From Hahellaceae bacterium (lineage in GTDB: Bacteria > Pseudomonadota > Gammaproteobacteria > Pseudomonadales > Oleiphilaceae), in the NCBI GenBank assembly GCA_024234575.1, contig JACKOB010000005.1:124001-188000 (forward strand): DNA of 64,000 nt. The letters run 5' to 3'. A program made the translations under genes and the position numbers. Below the pieces are notes generated by a model, which was not told where the DNA came from, searched no databases, and saw nothing but the letters and a program-made list of their open reading frames with translations. Numbering within the stretch: position 1 is the first letter of the stretch; every line of letters starts with the position of its first letter. Shown here piece by piece: positions 34,627 through 44,000 of the stretch.

Positions 34627-36789
34627 ATGAAAAATCAAGCGTCAACTCTAAGCATGAGCAAAGCGAGGATACTGATCGTCGATGATGAGCCCAGACTGAT
34701 TCAAAGTCTGCAGGAGCTGTTGCAAGGCTACGGCTATCAGGTCGATACCGCACAAGGTGGAGGAAATGCCTGTCAGTACCTGCTGAAGAAAAAGTTTGAT
34801 CTCGTTCTGCTTGATTTACGCATGCATGATATGAGTGGCCATGAAGTAATGGATTTCATGGCCAAACAGGAGATCACCACCGCTACCATCGTCGTCAGTG
34901 GTGAATCGTCATTTTCAGCGGTAAGTAAAGCCCTACGCCGCGGCGCCTATGACTATCTGAAAAAGCCTTATGACCCTGAAGAGCTGGTATCAACTGTTAA
35001 AAATGCGTTGCGTAAAAAGCTCATGGAGAACTCCCATGAAATTATGCAGCGCAAATTACAACGCTCAGAAGAGTTGCACCGATATATCGTTAACAGCTCG
35101 CCCGATATTGTCTTTATGCTGGATCGCCAGGGCCGCTTCACTTTTTTAAACAATAAAGTTGAGTCCATTCTTTCATACAGCAAAAAAAGCCTGCTGGGAC
35201 TGCATTACTCAGAAATCGTAGGCAATGATGATGTGGAGCGGGCACGTTATCTTTTTGGGCAAGTGGGAGAGAATCAACGCTCTATCCGCAGTTTTGAGTT
35301 ACACCTGAAAACTGCCGACGGCATGCGCTCTAATCGTTTCTTTGATATCACTATTTTCCCTATTGAACGGAATATCAGCGATTTAAAATCTCAGGGGGCG
35401 GATAGTAAAGCGCGTAAATTTATTGGTATCTATGGCACTGCGCGAGATATCACCGAACGCAAAGAGGCTGAGGACTTCATCAATTTTCAGGCCTACCACG
35501 ATTTGTTAACGAGGCTGCCTAACCGTGCCTTGTTTAAAGATCGCCTAAATCTGGCCATCGCCCAGGCCAAACGCAATAACTACAAATTGGCCGTCATGTT
35601 CCTCGACCTTGATCGATTCAAGGTTATCAACGATACCCTCGGCCATGCGATGGGTGATCGCTTGTTGCAGTCTGTTGCCGCCAGAATGGAGAGCTGCCTG
35701 CGCGAAGGTGACACCCTCTCCCGCTTTGGTGGCGATGAGTTTACCTTGCTGTTACCCGAAATTACCGGGCGGGAGGATTCTCGTAAAATAGCTCGTAAGT
35801 TGATCAATGTTTTGAAAGAGCCCTTTACGCTTGGGGATCATGAAGTGTTCGTCGGTGTGAGCATCGGCATCGCTATGTATCCAGAAGGCGGCACCAGCGT
35901 CGAACAAATTATCCAGAATGCCGATGTTGCCATGTACCACGTTAAAGGCCGAGGCAAGGATGGCTATCAGTTTTTCGTCGAAAGCATGAATACGCCGAGC
36001 TCTAACCGCCTTAAACTCGAACGTGATCTACGCCGGGCAATCGACAACAACGAGCTGGAGGTCTACTACCAGCCCCAGGTGAACGCTCAAAGCAGTGAAA
36101 TTATTGGGGTTGAGGCGCTGGTACGCTGGAATCACCCAGAGAAAGGGTTGATATTTCCTGCCGAATTTCTGCCACTGGCCGAAGAAACAAAACTTATTAT
36201 AAAGATCAGCGAATGGGTTTTTGAAACAGCCTGTCGCGAAGTGAAACAGTGGATTGATGCCGGGCACACTAACATACGTTTGGCCGTCAACTGCTCACCG
36301 ACCCAGATAGAGCATCCCAGATTTGTCGAGAAGCTGATGGTTCAGCTAAAGAGTTACAATTTTCCCAGCAAGAACCTCGAGATCGAGCTGACAGAAAACG
36401 TCATCATGAATGACCTGGAATACATGATCAACAAACTCAACCAGCTCGCCGAACAGGGTGTCACTATCGCCATCGACGATTTTGGTACGGGCTACTCTTC
36501 TCTCAGCTATCTCACCAAATTGCCCATTCATACCTTAAAAGTTGATCAGAGCTTTGTGAGAGATATCCAGCATAAACGCACGGACGCCTGTATCGTTAAT
36601 GCCATCATTGCGATGGCCCGTGGCCTGCAACTTAACATTGTGGCAGAAGGCGTCGAAAATGCGGTACAGCTTGAATATTTGAAAAGCCTGGGTTGCCATG
36701 AAATACAGGGCTTCTTTTTTGGCAAAGCCAGACCAGCCAAAGAAACCCTCGCATTAATTAGCCGAAACCTGCAATCTCAAGCGGTGTAA
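34627..36789 (+). CDS. Response regulator with PAS, GGDEF and EAL domains
   Basis: A 720-residue c-di-GMP regulator. The receiver domain has the acidic DDEP pair and Asp near residue 63 in LLDLRMHD. A PAS domain (about 150-280) follows. GGDEF is intact near residue 367 (RFGGDEF) and EAL is intact near 495 (VEALVRW, then DDFGTGYSSL). Both cyclase and phosphodiesterase activity are therefore possible. The start could also be the internal ATG at 34654; neither has a strong ribosome site. The upstream HDOD-kinase is the probable phosphodonor. Confidence 0.92.
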   Translation: MKNQASTLSMSKARILIVDDEPRLIQSLQELLQGYGYQVDTAQGGGNACQYLLKKKFDLVLLDLRMHDMSGHEVMDFMAKQEITTATIVVSGESSFSAVSKALRRGAYDYLKKPYDPEELVSTVKNALRKKLMENSHEIMQRKLQRSEELHRYIVNSSPDIVFMLDRQGRFTFLNNKVESILSYSKKSLLGLHYSEIVGNDDVERARYLFGQVGENQRSIRSFELHLKTADGMRSNRFFDITIFPIERNISDLKSQGADSKARKFIGIYGTARDITERKEAEDFINFQAYHDLLTRLPNRALFKDRLNLAIAQAKRNNYKLAVMFLDLDRFKVINDTLGHAMGDRLLQSVAARMESCLREGDTLSRFGGDEFTLLLPEITGREDSRKIARKLINVLKEPFTLGDHEVFVGVSIGIAMYPEGGTSVEQIIQNADVAMYHVKGRGKDGYQFFVESMNTPSSNRLKLERDLRRAIDNNELEVYYQPQVNAQSSEIIGVEALVRWNHPEKGLIFPAEFLPLAEETKLIIKISEWVFETACREVKQWIDAGHTNIRLAVNCSPTQIEHPRFVEKLMVQLKSYNFPSKNLEIELTENVIMNDLEYMINKLNQLAEQGVTIAIDDFGTGYSSLSYLTKLPIHTLKVDQSFVRDIQHKRTDACIVNAIIAMARGLQLNIVAEGVENAVQLEYLKSLGCHEIQGFFFGKARPAKETLALISRNLQSQAV

Positions 36790-37046
36790 AAGCCGCTTCT
36801 AGAAACGACTATCACTTACAAGTGTCTGTTTTTTTGCGCCCGCCAAAAGACATTTTATCCCCAGCTGGGTGCTCTAAGTCGTGCCATAAAATCAGGCAAA
36901 CTTCACAGCCTTTTGCAATCAGCACTATTGCCCATCAGACAAGTCCACTGCTCATTTGTGCTAATCCTTTCACTCCTTCACTTTCAGTATATTTTCCATT
37001 ACAGACAATAACTTAGGATAAGAAAATCAATTTTAAAAAAGCACAT

Positions 37047-37078
37047 TGTCCGACAATCTCTTATGCCATTGTCGGACA
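37047..37078. promoter_or_regulatory. Operator-like 11-bp inverted repeat
   Basis: TGTCCGACAAT at 37047-37057 is matched by ATTGTCGGACA at 37068-37078 with a 10-base spacer. The left arm is itself near-palindromic (ATTGTC, one base, GACAAT). The spacing of about two helical turns between half-sites suits a dimeric or tetrameric repressor or activator. It is about 315 bases before the DUF2156 start, so the mRNA leader would be long if the promoter is here. Confidence 0.55.
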
Positions 37079-37330
37079 CTCCTCTTGGGTTTGTTGCCCT
37101 ATTTTGCAATGTTTTGCAGTTTTGTAACGGTTTGCAACAGAAAAATGAGTGCCAACGCACATCTTTTGAAAAGTCTTGTCAGTATTATCGATTCCAACAA
37201 AGCAATAAAACAAAGCTATTACAGTTGTTCATTACCGAACGGGTTAACGAAGCGAACAAAAGAGCCTAAAAGTCAGCTTCATTTAGCAACAACTAAAAAA
37301 TGTAAGGCATGGGACAAAAAGAAGCCCAGC

Positions 37331-37386
37331 AACAACAAACAGCATAACAACAATAAGCGATACAACAGCATCTAGCCTCGGGAGGC
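37331..37386 (+). promoter_or_regulatory. A/C-rich leader with ribosome-site hairpin
   Basis: The leader has two A-A-N triplet stretches (AACAACAA at 37331-37338 and AACAACAATAA at 37346-37356), resembling Hfq/Crc catabolite-repression targets of pseudomonads. Directly after it GCCTCGGGAGGC at 37375-37386 can fold into a 4-bp stem with a CGGG loop that holds the GGAGG ribosome site for the ATG at 37393. Post-transcriptional control is inferred from these patterns only. Confidence 0.45.
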
Positions 37387-37392
37387 CCTGAA

Positions 37393-38400
37393 ATGTCGAA
37401 TCAAACCCTTATATTAGATGGCGTCCACTTAACTGGCACAAACAGTTTTACGTTTTCAGAGCGAGTGGAATATCTGAAAAAATTCGGTGCACATTCCCAG
37501 TCATTCTCAACGCTTCAACCCGGCATGGAGTATTTTGATATGCCTGGCGTGGGTTACGTAGGCTATATGAAGAAGTGGGGGCAAACCTATGTATTGTCTA
37601 ACCCGGTTGCTGATGAGACCAATTTCGAACTGATTCTTACCGAGTTTCACAAGAAGCATTCGAATGCTGTTTATATGCAGGTAACAAAAAAAGTTGTTGA
37701 TATCCTGCACAGAAAGTTTGGTCTGTTTGGCACCCAGTTTGGTTCCGAATCCCGTATAGATCTTTCAACCTGGTCTTTAACCGGCAAGAAAAAACAGATT
37801 CTGCGCACTGCAATTAACCAATCTGAAAAAGCGGGCATCGTCGTTAAAGAACGATACAGTGATGACCACACGAAGGAAATTTCTGAGGCATGGATTCGTA
37901 CTCGCAAGTGCAAAAGCAATGAAATCCGCTTTCTAATCCGCCCAATGCAAATGAATTACAAAGAAAACGAGCGCCATTTTTACGCTTATGAAGATGGGAA
38001 AGCGGTAGGATTCATCTATTTCGACCCTATCTACAAAAACAACGAAATTGTCAGCTACGTACCTAACATTTCCCGTGCTTGTGCAGAATTCAAACAAGGT
38101 ATTTTTTACACCCTGATGTGTCATGCCATGGAAGTATTTAAGTCTGAGGGCGTGCCATTTGTTGACCTCGGTTTAATTCCTTTGATGCTTGCAGATAAAA
38201 TTGAAAGTCAGGAAGCTAAGGGTCTGAAGAAAATGTTCAGACTGGTATGGGAAAAAGGCAACTTCTTATACAACTTTAAAGGGCTGGAGTTTACCAAGTC
38301 CAGATTCCGTGGCGAGATCGAGAAAACCTATTGCTGCCATAAATCATCGGTACCAATTATCGAGTTTATCGGTATGTTCAAACTTACTCGCGTCATCTAA
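37393..38400 (+). CDS. DUF2156 (MprF-C-terminal-like acyltransferase fold) protein
   Basis: A 335-residue cytoplasmic protein of the DUF2156 group, whose fold is the tandem GNAT domain of lysyl-phosphatidylglycerol synthase (MprF). Recognisable segments are VGYVGYMKKWGQTYVLSNPV, FGTQFGSESRIDLSTWSL and VPFVDLGLIPL. It lacks the membrane flippase part of MprF, so it may aminoacylate or acylate another acceptor; the reaction is unknown. It stands alone with its own long leader and a strong terminator, which suggests independently tuned expression. Confidence 0.78.
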   Translation: MSNQTLILDGVHLTGTNSFTFSERVEYLKKFGAHSQSFSTLQPGMEYFDMPGVGYVGYMKKWGQTYVLSNPVADETNFELILTEFHKKHSNAVYMQVTKKVVDILHRKFGLFGTQFGSESRIDLSTWSLTGKKKQILRTAINQSEKAGIVVKERYSDDHTKEISEAWIRTRKCKSNEIRFLIRPMQMNYKENERHFYAYEDGKAVGFIYFDPIYKNNEIVSYVPNISRACAEFKQGIFYTLMCHAMEVFKSEGVPFVDLGLIPLMLADKIESQEAKGLKKMFRLVWEKGNFLYNFKGLEFTKSRFRGEIEKTYCCHKSSVPIIEFIGMFKLTRVI

Positions 38401-38415
38401 ACCCGGCCAATCATA

Positions 38416-38439
38416 AACCCGCTCGCTAGCGGGTTTTTT
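38416..38439 (+). terminator. Rho-independent terminator after the DUF2156 gene
   Basis: An 8-bp perfect stem (AACCCGCT with AGCGGGTT) with a CGCT loop is followed by further T residues, 16 bases after the stop. It also protects the convergent murI gene from read-through. Confidence 0.85.
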
Positions 38440-38467
38440 GATGGACCTTACCATAATAAGGTTTAAA

Positions 38468-39304
38468 TTAGGCGGGCTTTATCGTTGTATCGATTGACTC
38501 CCCTAACACAGTTACCACTTTCGCATGCCAGGAAGTAGGCCTGAACTTTTCCGCAGTGCTGTATAAAACGAAATTCAGTCGCGTTTTTATTTCACCATCT
38601 AACGAATCAGCCTTAATATCCAGTAATTGAATAATACGCTTGGCGATCGCCGCTCCAGAGTCAATTAACTGAATTTTTCTCTCCGGGCATCGAAGTGCTA
38701 TGGCTTCATTTAATTGTCGATGTAACAGAGGAAAGTGCGTACACCCCAAAACAATTACGTCTGCGTAATCATCACCTAACATTGGCGCCAAGATATCCGC
38801 GACATCGCTTACTGACACAGCCAACCCCTCCAGTAACTTCTCCGCCATTTCCACCAACTCACAGCTACCCACCTTTGTCACTTTTACATTCGTTGCAAAC
38901 TGCGAGATAAGCTCATCAGTGTAACTGCGTTGAATGGTGGCAGGGGTCGCCAGCAAGCCAATATGCTTTCTTTCGCTTTTGTTCGCCGCCGGTTTGATAG
39001 CAGGCACGACGCCCACCACAGGAATCTGCAATGCCGCGCGCAATACTGGCAAGACAATAGTACTGGCGGTATTACAAGCGACAACCAGAATATCTGGGTC
39101 GACTTCATTTACCAGCGGCATCACGCAATCCCGAACTCTATCCAGCACGGTTTCTTCCGACAATAACCCATAAGGAAAGAACAAATCATCAGCCAAATAA
39201 TTAATCTGGCACGCATGATTACCTAAAGATCGCAACTTCTCGATAAGTGCCAAAGCGATACTGAGCCCTCCGGCACCAGAGTCGAAAATCATAATATTAT
39301 GCAT
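38468..39304 (-). CDS. murI: Glutamate racemase
   Basis: A 278-residue cofactor-independent racemase providing D-glutamate for peptidoglycan. Both catalytic cysteines are present, Cys77 in VACNTAST and Cys188 in GCTHFPLL, with the N-terminal FDSGAGGLS loop and YLADDLFFPYG. The next gene upstream, nudC, is 28 bases away on the same strand and probably shares its transcript. Confidence 0.92.
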   Translation of the reverse strand: MHNIMIFDSGAGGLSIALALIEKLRSLGNHACQINYLADDLFFPYGLLSEETVLDRVRDCVMPLVNEVDPDILVVACNTASTIVLPVLRAALQIPVVGVVPAIKPAANKSERKHIGLLATPATIQRSYTDELISQFATNVKVTKVGSCELVEMAEKLLEGLAVSVSDVADILAPMLGDDYADVIVLGCTHFPLLHRQLNEAIALRCPERKIQLIDSGAAIAKRIIQLLDIKADSLDGEIKTRLNFVLYSTAEKFRPTSWHAKVVTVLGESIDTTIKPA

Positions 39305-39332
39305 AGACAGATCTACTCAGGAACACTGACAA

Positions 39333-40154
39333 CTAACCGGCCCTGCCTTGCAATCTTTCTACTGCAGCCTGAATTAACTGGCCTGACAGAGACTGAATAG
39401 GTGGAACCGGGGGTAATTTGCTGTAATGAAACCAATTGGCACTGGCGATTTCATCATCGCAAAGGGAAATTTCTCCGCCCGCATAATGGCATAGAAACCC
39501 GATCATCAGTTGATGAGGAAACGACCAGGCCTGGGAGCCTATATATTCGAGGTTTTTAACTTGCAACGACACCTCTTCCATCACCTCTCGATGCACTGAC
39601 TGCTCTATAGATTCACCAGGTTCTACGAACCCTGCCAAAGCACTATAGAACCCCGCCCCGCCCCTCTTGTGCTTTGCCAGAAGCAGATAGTCGTCCTTGA
39701 TAATTATACATATCATGCAGGGTGAAATACGCGGGTACCAAGGGTGTTGGCAATCAGTACATTGAAGATAACGATCACCAGGAAGGTGGACCAACTGCGT
39801 TTTCGCACCACACAGACCGCAATAACGATGCTCTCGTTGCCACTCCATTAATTGTCTGGCAGCACTAAGCAGTGTAAATACTTTGGCGTCGCTTTCGAGC
39901 AACGCCTGCCTGAAGCTGCGCCAACTGTCAGATGACGCTGGTGTATCCGTCAGAGACGCTTTGTCCACCACGCGAAGATGCACCTCAATCTCTCTAAACC
40001 GACCTAAGGGCAACTCTGCGATGAAAGATGGCATACAATCAACATCCCGGGAATGAACTGGCGTATAAACATCCTCGATCGTAAGATGCGCAGCATACAA
40101 CTCGCCAGATGTACTTAACACGACGTAGCAACGCTGCGGGTTATTAACGCTCAT
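39333..40154 (-). CDS. nudC: NADH pyrophosphatase / NAD-cap decapping hydrolase
   Basis: A 273-residue Nudix hydrolase that cleaves NAD(H) and removes NAD caps from RNA. A four-cysteine zinc site (CGLCGAKT and CTDCQ) precedes the Nudix box GFVEPGESIEQSVHREVMEE. The family signature SQPWPFPxS appears here as SQAWSFPHQ with the second proline changed, a modest departure. It is the first gene of a two-gene run with murI. Confidence 0.92.
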   Translation of the reverse strand: MSVNNPQRCYVVLSTSGELYAAHLTIEDVYTPVHSRDVDCMPSFIAELPLGRFREIEVHLRVVDKASLTDTPASSDSWRSFRQALLESDAKVFTLLSAARQLMEWQREHRYCGLCGAKTQLVHLPGDRYLQCTDCQHPWYPRISPCMICIIIKDDYLLLAKHKRGGAGFYSALAGFVEPGESIEQSVHREVMEEVSLQVKNLEYIGSQAWSFPHQLMIGFLCHYAGGEISLCDDEIASANWFHYSKLPPVPPIQSLSGQLIQAAVERLQGRAG

Positions 40155-40214
40155 GTTTTTCTCCAGGGCTCATAATCATTACACTGCATCGTAAAAAAAC
40201 AGTACTGAGCGCGA

Positions 40215-40238
40215 ACAGAAAAGGCTACTTTCGTAGCC
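40215..40238 (-). terminator. Rho-independent terminator of the Gld-like ABC operon
   Basis: On the minus strand GGCTAC, a GAAA tetraloop and GTAGCC are followed by TTTTCTGTT. The hairpin lies 40 bases past the stop of the auxiliary protein gene and before nudC, so it ends the three-gene ABC operon. Confidence 0.75.
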
Positions 40239-40277
40239 CTTCTGCCGTGCCCATATTCAATAACAATGCACCCTGCT

Positions 40278-42269
40278 TTAGCTAACCACAGACCGCCTTC
40301 GGCCAGTCGCCGCTCGCAGAAACAATACAAGCACCGTCAGGAGCAATGGTACCAGAAAGATATTGATAAGCTTCAAATTACGCCCCAAGGCTTCAATATC
40401 CTGATCAAGCTGATGCTGAACCTCTCGCAACTCTTTACGAATCACCAGCTTTTCATTCTGAAAACTCGCTAACTCAGCTTCCTGCTCTGGGGTCAACAAT
40501 CGTTTATCATCAGCGTTCCGGCTTTGCTCGAGCTCGGCAAGCTTTCGCTCGGCATCTGCCAGGCGTTGCTCAAGAATATCCTGCTGCTCCTGAAACTTCT
40601 CTTCTGCCTGCCGCCTTAGCTGCTCTACTCGATCGAAAGGGCGAGAGAAACGCCCACGACTACGGATACTGATCAAATCGGCATTACCCGAGAAGTTATC
40701 CAGCATATTCACAACAAACCCGGCATTATCTGCCCAAGGCTGTGCAATACGTTGCCCGAAGAACTCTTGTACCTGCACCCACAAACGATCAGTTAACATA
40801 TCCGTGTCAGCCACGACTATAACGTTGATCGCGTCGGAAGAATTAATCTGCGGTAAAATCGTTCTCGTTTTTTTAACCGGCTCAGCAGGTTCATCATTTG
40901 CCGCGCCATCCTCTCCTTCGCTCTTTTCAACAGCCTCTTCGATCTCGACCCCTTTAGGAAACGCCGTATTGGCTGGGCCCATCACTCTTGCGGCAAGCGT
41001 ATAAGACTCTCCGGTTGCGGCAAAGTCAGACAACAATTCATCTGGGGACTGCATGACACCGTATGCTTCAGCCTTCACAGGCATAGATTCGGTACTGCTG
41101 GCCAGCAAACTAACAAACGTGGTTTTCGCACCATCTTGATGCTTTAAATAACCGGTGCTTGCCAGGTTTATATTTTCAAGGCCAGCAACAACCACATCCT
41201 CTTTATTCATACTGGCAGCATCCAGCCCCAGCAGCCCAATATGACGTACAGGGTTACTACCTCTGCCCATGCTAACCACCATTGAATTGGCGTAATCACC
41301 AACAATTTCAGCAGCAGAGTATTCAATCCCCCATGCTGCAAACAACTCTGGCAAGTCCGATGATTTATCAACGCCCGCCGGCATCCCCATACCACTTTGC
41401 TCTGACTCCGCTACCGGGTCGACGAAAACGATCGTATTGCCACCTTTGAGCACAAATTGATCTATCGCCAATTTAGTCTGAAGCGGCATATTTTTAGGAT
41501 GTACAACGAGCAACAAACTAATATCTGCATCGATTTGCTCAATATCGTCTGCCAGCCAGCGCAATTCAAACAAGTCTTCCATCTGCTGCACCACAGTCCA
41601 GGCTGGCGTGCGCTGACGAGACATATAGTCAAAACCGCCGTTAAGATCCAAACCACTGAGCACGCCTACCACCGCCGACTTTGGCTGCGATAAGTTGTAG
41701 ACAAGCTTGGTGAGCTCATACTCCAGAAACGACTCTTTGTCGAGTTGAAAAAATGGGATAACTTCTTCTTTTATCCCATCAACGGGCGCACGGCCAGGCT
41801 CATCTATATCGGTGTCAGCGGTTGCTGTAGGGTTTGCAGAGGCTGTACCGGAACGGCCAACCAGACCGAAAAACACCTGATCTCGTCGAGGACCCACAGG
41901 AACCCCCTGTAATCCTGCTGCCACCGCCAGATCTTCATCTTCGGAAAAAGCCTGTGGATCAACCACTGTCAATTTCACCTTGCCATGAGACAAGCTCGCA
42001 TACTCTTCAAGCAACTCTGTCACTCTGTTCGCATAAGTGCGAAGTGCGGGTAGTTCCGTGGTGCCTTTGTTTGAGAAATACAAGGTAAGTTCGATAGGTT
42101 GATCAAGATTGGCCAAAATGTTTTTAGTGCCATCAGATAGCGTGTAAAGTTTATTTTCAGTCAGATCAAACCTGGCATTGGAAAGTAAACCAGAGGTTGC
42201 CACAATGACGACCACAGCAACGACAAAAACCACCAGCAGACCCGAACTTTTGCGCATAAGACTATTCAT
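40278..42269 (-). CDS. GldG-like auxiliary component of an ABC transporter
   Basis: A 663-residue membrane protein with an N-terminal anchor helix (residues 11-31), a large extracytoplasmic region of the ABC_transp_aux/GldG type, a charged coiled coil at about 555-635 (EQQDILEQRLADAERKLAEL) and a C-terminal helix. In Bacteroidetes GldG works with GldF and GldA in gliding; in gammaproteobacteria the equivalent system has no settled substrate. It is 13 bases after the permease gene. Lipid or envelope-protein handling is a guess supported by plsB upstream. Confidence 0.82.
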   Translation of the reverse strand: MNSLMRKSSGLLVVFVVAVVVIVATSGLLSNARFDLTENKLYTLSDGTKNILANLDQPIELTLYFSNKGTTELPALRTYANRVTELLEEYASLSHGKVKLTVVDPQAFSEDEDLAVAAGLQGVPVGPRRDQVFFGLVGRSGTASANPTATADTDIDEPGRAPVDGIKEEVIPFFQLDKESFLEYELTKLVYNLSQPKSAVVGVLSGLDLNGGFDYMSRQRTPAWTVVQQMEDLFELRWLADDIEQIDADISLLLVVHPKNMPLQTKLAIDQFVLKGGNTIVFVDPVAESEQSGMGMPAGVDKSSDLPELFAAWGIEYSAAEIVGDYANSMVVSMGRGSNPVRHIGLLGLDAASMNKEDVVVAGLENINLASTGYLKHQDGAKTTFVSLLASSTESMPVKAEAYGVMQSPDELLSDFAATGESYTLAARVMGPANTAFPKGVEIEEAVEKSEGEDGAANDEPAEPVKKTRTILPQINSSDAINVIVVADTDMLTDRLWVQVQEFFGQRIAQPWADNAGFVVNMLDNFSGNADLISIRSRGRFSRPFDRVEQLRRQAEEKFQEQQDILEQRLADAERKLAELEQSRNADDKRLLTPEQEAELASFQNEKLVIRKELREVQHQLDQDIEALGRNLKLINIFLVPLLLTVLVLFLRAATGRRRSVVS

Positions 42270-42282
42270 TAATTTCGCTCCC

Positions 42283-43017
42283 TCAGTCTGCTTTCTTCAT
42301 ATTCAAAATGATACCGGTTGCCATCAACCAGGCACCAATCATCACCAGAAAATACACTATATCCCGCAGCTCGATAACGCCACGGGAAATAGCGTCGAAA
42401 TGACTGAGAAAGCTCAACACTGATAGCCCGTCAAGAACCCATACTGGTGCCCAATGGCTAAATGCATCTTGCACCATCGGAAAACCGCTGGCGACAAACG
42501 TGAAGCAAATCACCAACGTCATAATAAACGCAACCACCTGGCTTTTTGTGGCGGCCGATAAACAGCTGCCAACCGCAAGAAAACCACCAGCCATTAACCA
42601 GCTACCTGCATAACTGGCCAAAATAACGCCATTATCAGGTTGCCCTAAATAGTTCACCGTGATCCAGGTAGGAAAGGTCAGAAGCAGCGCTAGCCCCACA
42701 AATAACCAGGCGGCCAGAAACTTACCGACAATCACTTCGAAAAGTGTGAGAGGTAATGTCATTAATAACTCAATCGTGCCACTGCGGCGCTCTTCGGACC
42801 AAAGCCGCATGGCCACAGCAGGAACGAGAATAAGGTATAACCAGGGAATGAAGTTAAAGAACGAAACCAGATCAGCCTGCCCTCTTTCATAAAACCGCCC
42901 TAGGTAAAAAGTAAAAATACCGCTTAAAATCAAGAATATAACAATAAAAACGTAGGCCAGTGGCGTTAAAAAATACGCCGCCAGCTCTCTTTTTAAAACT
43001 ACAATCAAACCATTCAT
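42283..43017 (-). CDS. GldF-like ABC transporter permease
   Basis: A 244-residue ABC-2-type permease with about six transmembrane helices, starting at MNGLIVVLKRELAAYF and containing the conserved AMRLWSEERRSGTIELLMTLP segment. Its start overlaps the stop of the ATPase gene by 4 bases, and the auxiliary gene follows 13 bases later. It should form the membrane channel of the three-gene system. Confidence 0.87.
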   Translation of the reverse strand: MNGLIVVLKRELAAYFLTPLAYVFIVIFLILSGIFTFYLGRFYERGQADLVSFFNFIPWLYLILVPAVAMRLWSEERRSGTIELLMTLPLTLFEVIVGKFLAAWLFVGLALLLTFPTWITVNYLGQPDNGVILASYAGSWLMAGGFLAVGSCLSAATKSQVVAFIMTLVICFTFVASGFPMVQDAFSHWAPVWVLDGLSVLSFLSHFDAISRGVIELRDIVYFLVMIGAWLMATGIILNMKKAD

Positions 43018-44000
43018 ACTACACCTTCTGACTCTTCAGCTTTTACTGACTGGTCTAATTTATACTGCGACTGGCCATGTGCGCTCGACAGCGTTACTTG
43101 ACGGAACACATCATCCAAACGCCCTTTTTCAACATGCAATTCTTCTACCTGCCAATCCCGATCATGCAGCAGTTGATTCACCGCTTTTAAAATGGACTTG
43201 CCCGGCACCGGGAAGACAACATACGAATTGGGCTCTTCACCCACGGCGACGCTATCTACATCGGCCAAGGCTTTTAGGGCTGACACCGCATCGCACGGCT
43301 GGCTAAGTTTTAACGACACGGCCTGATGATACTTCGACATTGCTGACAACTGATCTGGTGAACCGTCAGCCACAATGGTTCCCGAAGATATAATCAACGC
43401 CCGGGTGCAAACCGCATGAACTTCTTCCAAAATATGCGTCGATATAATGACGATTTTGTCTTTCGACAGATTCTTGATTAACTCTCTCACCTGGTGCTTT
43501 TGATTAGGGTCGAGGCCATCTGTAGGTTCATCAAGGATCAGCACCTTGGGGTCATGAATAATAGCCTGAGCAAGTCCGACACGGCGCTTAAAGCCCTTGG
43601 ATAGCGTTTCTATCCGCTGGTACAGAACCTTCTCCAGCTGTATTTTATTGATAACGCTTTCAACTCTGGCATCCACATCCGAACCGCGATACCCCCGCAC
43701 TGCGGCAATAAATTTCAAGAAGGACAACACCGTCATATCTCCATAAGACGGCGCGCCTTCTGGCAAATATCCAATTAACCGCTGCGCTTCCAGTGGCTTG
43801 CTGGCAACATTGATTCCAAATATAGAGATATCGCCCGAGCTCGGGCTAAGAAACCCTGTGAGCATTTTCATGGTGGTTGACTTGCCTGCACCATTTGGCC
43901 CCAGAAAACCGAGAACTTCACCCGGATTCACCTGGAACGACAGATCTGACACCGCGCATAGATCACCAAAACGTTTCTTAAGGTTCGTAATTTTGATCAT
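43014..44000 (-). CDS. ABC transporter ATP-binding protein (GldA-like)
   Basis: A 328-residue ATPase of the ABC-2 exporter type. Walker A is GPNGAGKST, the signature is LSKGFKRR followed by VGLAQA, Walker B is VLILDEPTDGLDP, and a C-terminal extension of about 90 residues is present. The first in-frame codon is TTG 44018; ATG 44000 with GGAGG 11 bases before it is used. It heads the operon with GldF- and GldG-like proteins. Confidence 0.9.
   Translation of the reverse strand: MIKITNLKKRFGDLCAVSDLSFQVNPGEVLGFLGPNGAGKSTTMKMLTGFLSPSSGDISIFGINVASKPLEAQRLIGYLPEGAPSYGDMTVLSFLKFIAAVRGYRGSDVDARVESVINKIQLEKVLYQRIETLSKGFKRRVGLAQAIIHDPKVLILDEPTDGLDPNQKHQVRELIKNLSKDKIVIISTHILEEVHAVCTRALIISSGTIVADGSPDQLSAMSKYHQAVSLKLSQPCDAVSALKALADVDSVAVGEEPNSYVVFPVPGKSILKAVNQLLHDRDWQVEELHVEKGRLDDVFRQVTLSSAHGQSQYKLDQSVKAEESEGVV

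Larger units (their letters stand above)
36790..37392. other. Long non-coding leader/intergenic region
   Basis: This 603-base gap holds no credible gene; two overlapping plus-strand frames (37046-37375 and 37063-37269) have odd composition and no ribosome site. A T7 run at 36829-36835 after a weak hairpin may end the EAL gene transcript. An operator-like palindrome lies at 37047-37078, several TTTGCA-type repeats at about 37100-37135, and an A/C-rich segment with a ribosome-site hairpin at 37331-37386. Confidence 0.5.

Noticed and set aside
37046..37375. Overlapping plus-strand frames of 109 and 68 codons
   Set aside because: No ribosome site, biased to the A/C-rich leader composition, and both sit over regulatory-looking repeats.
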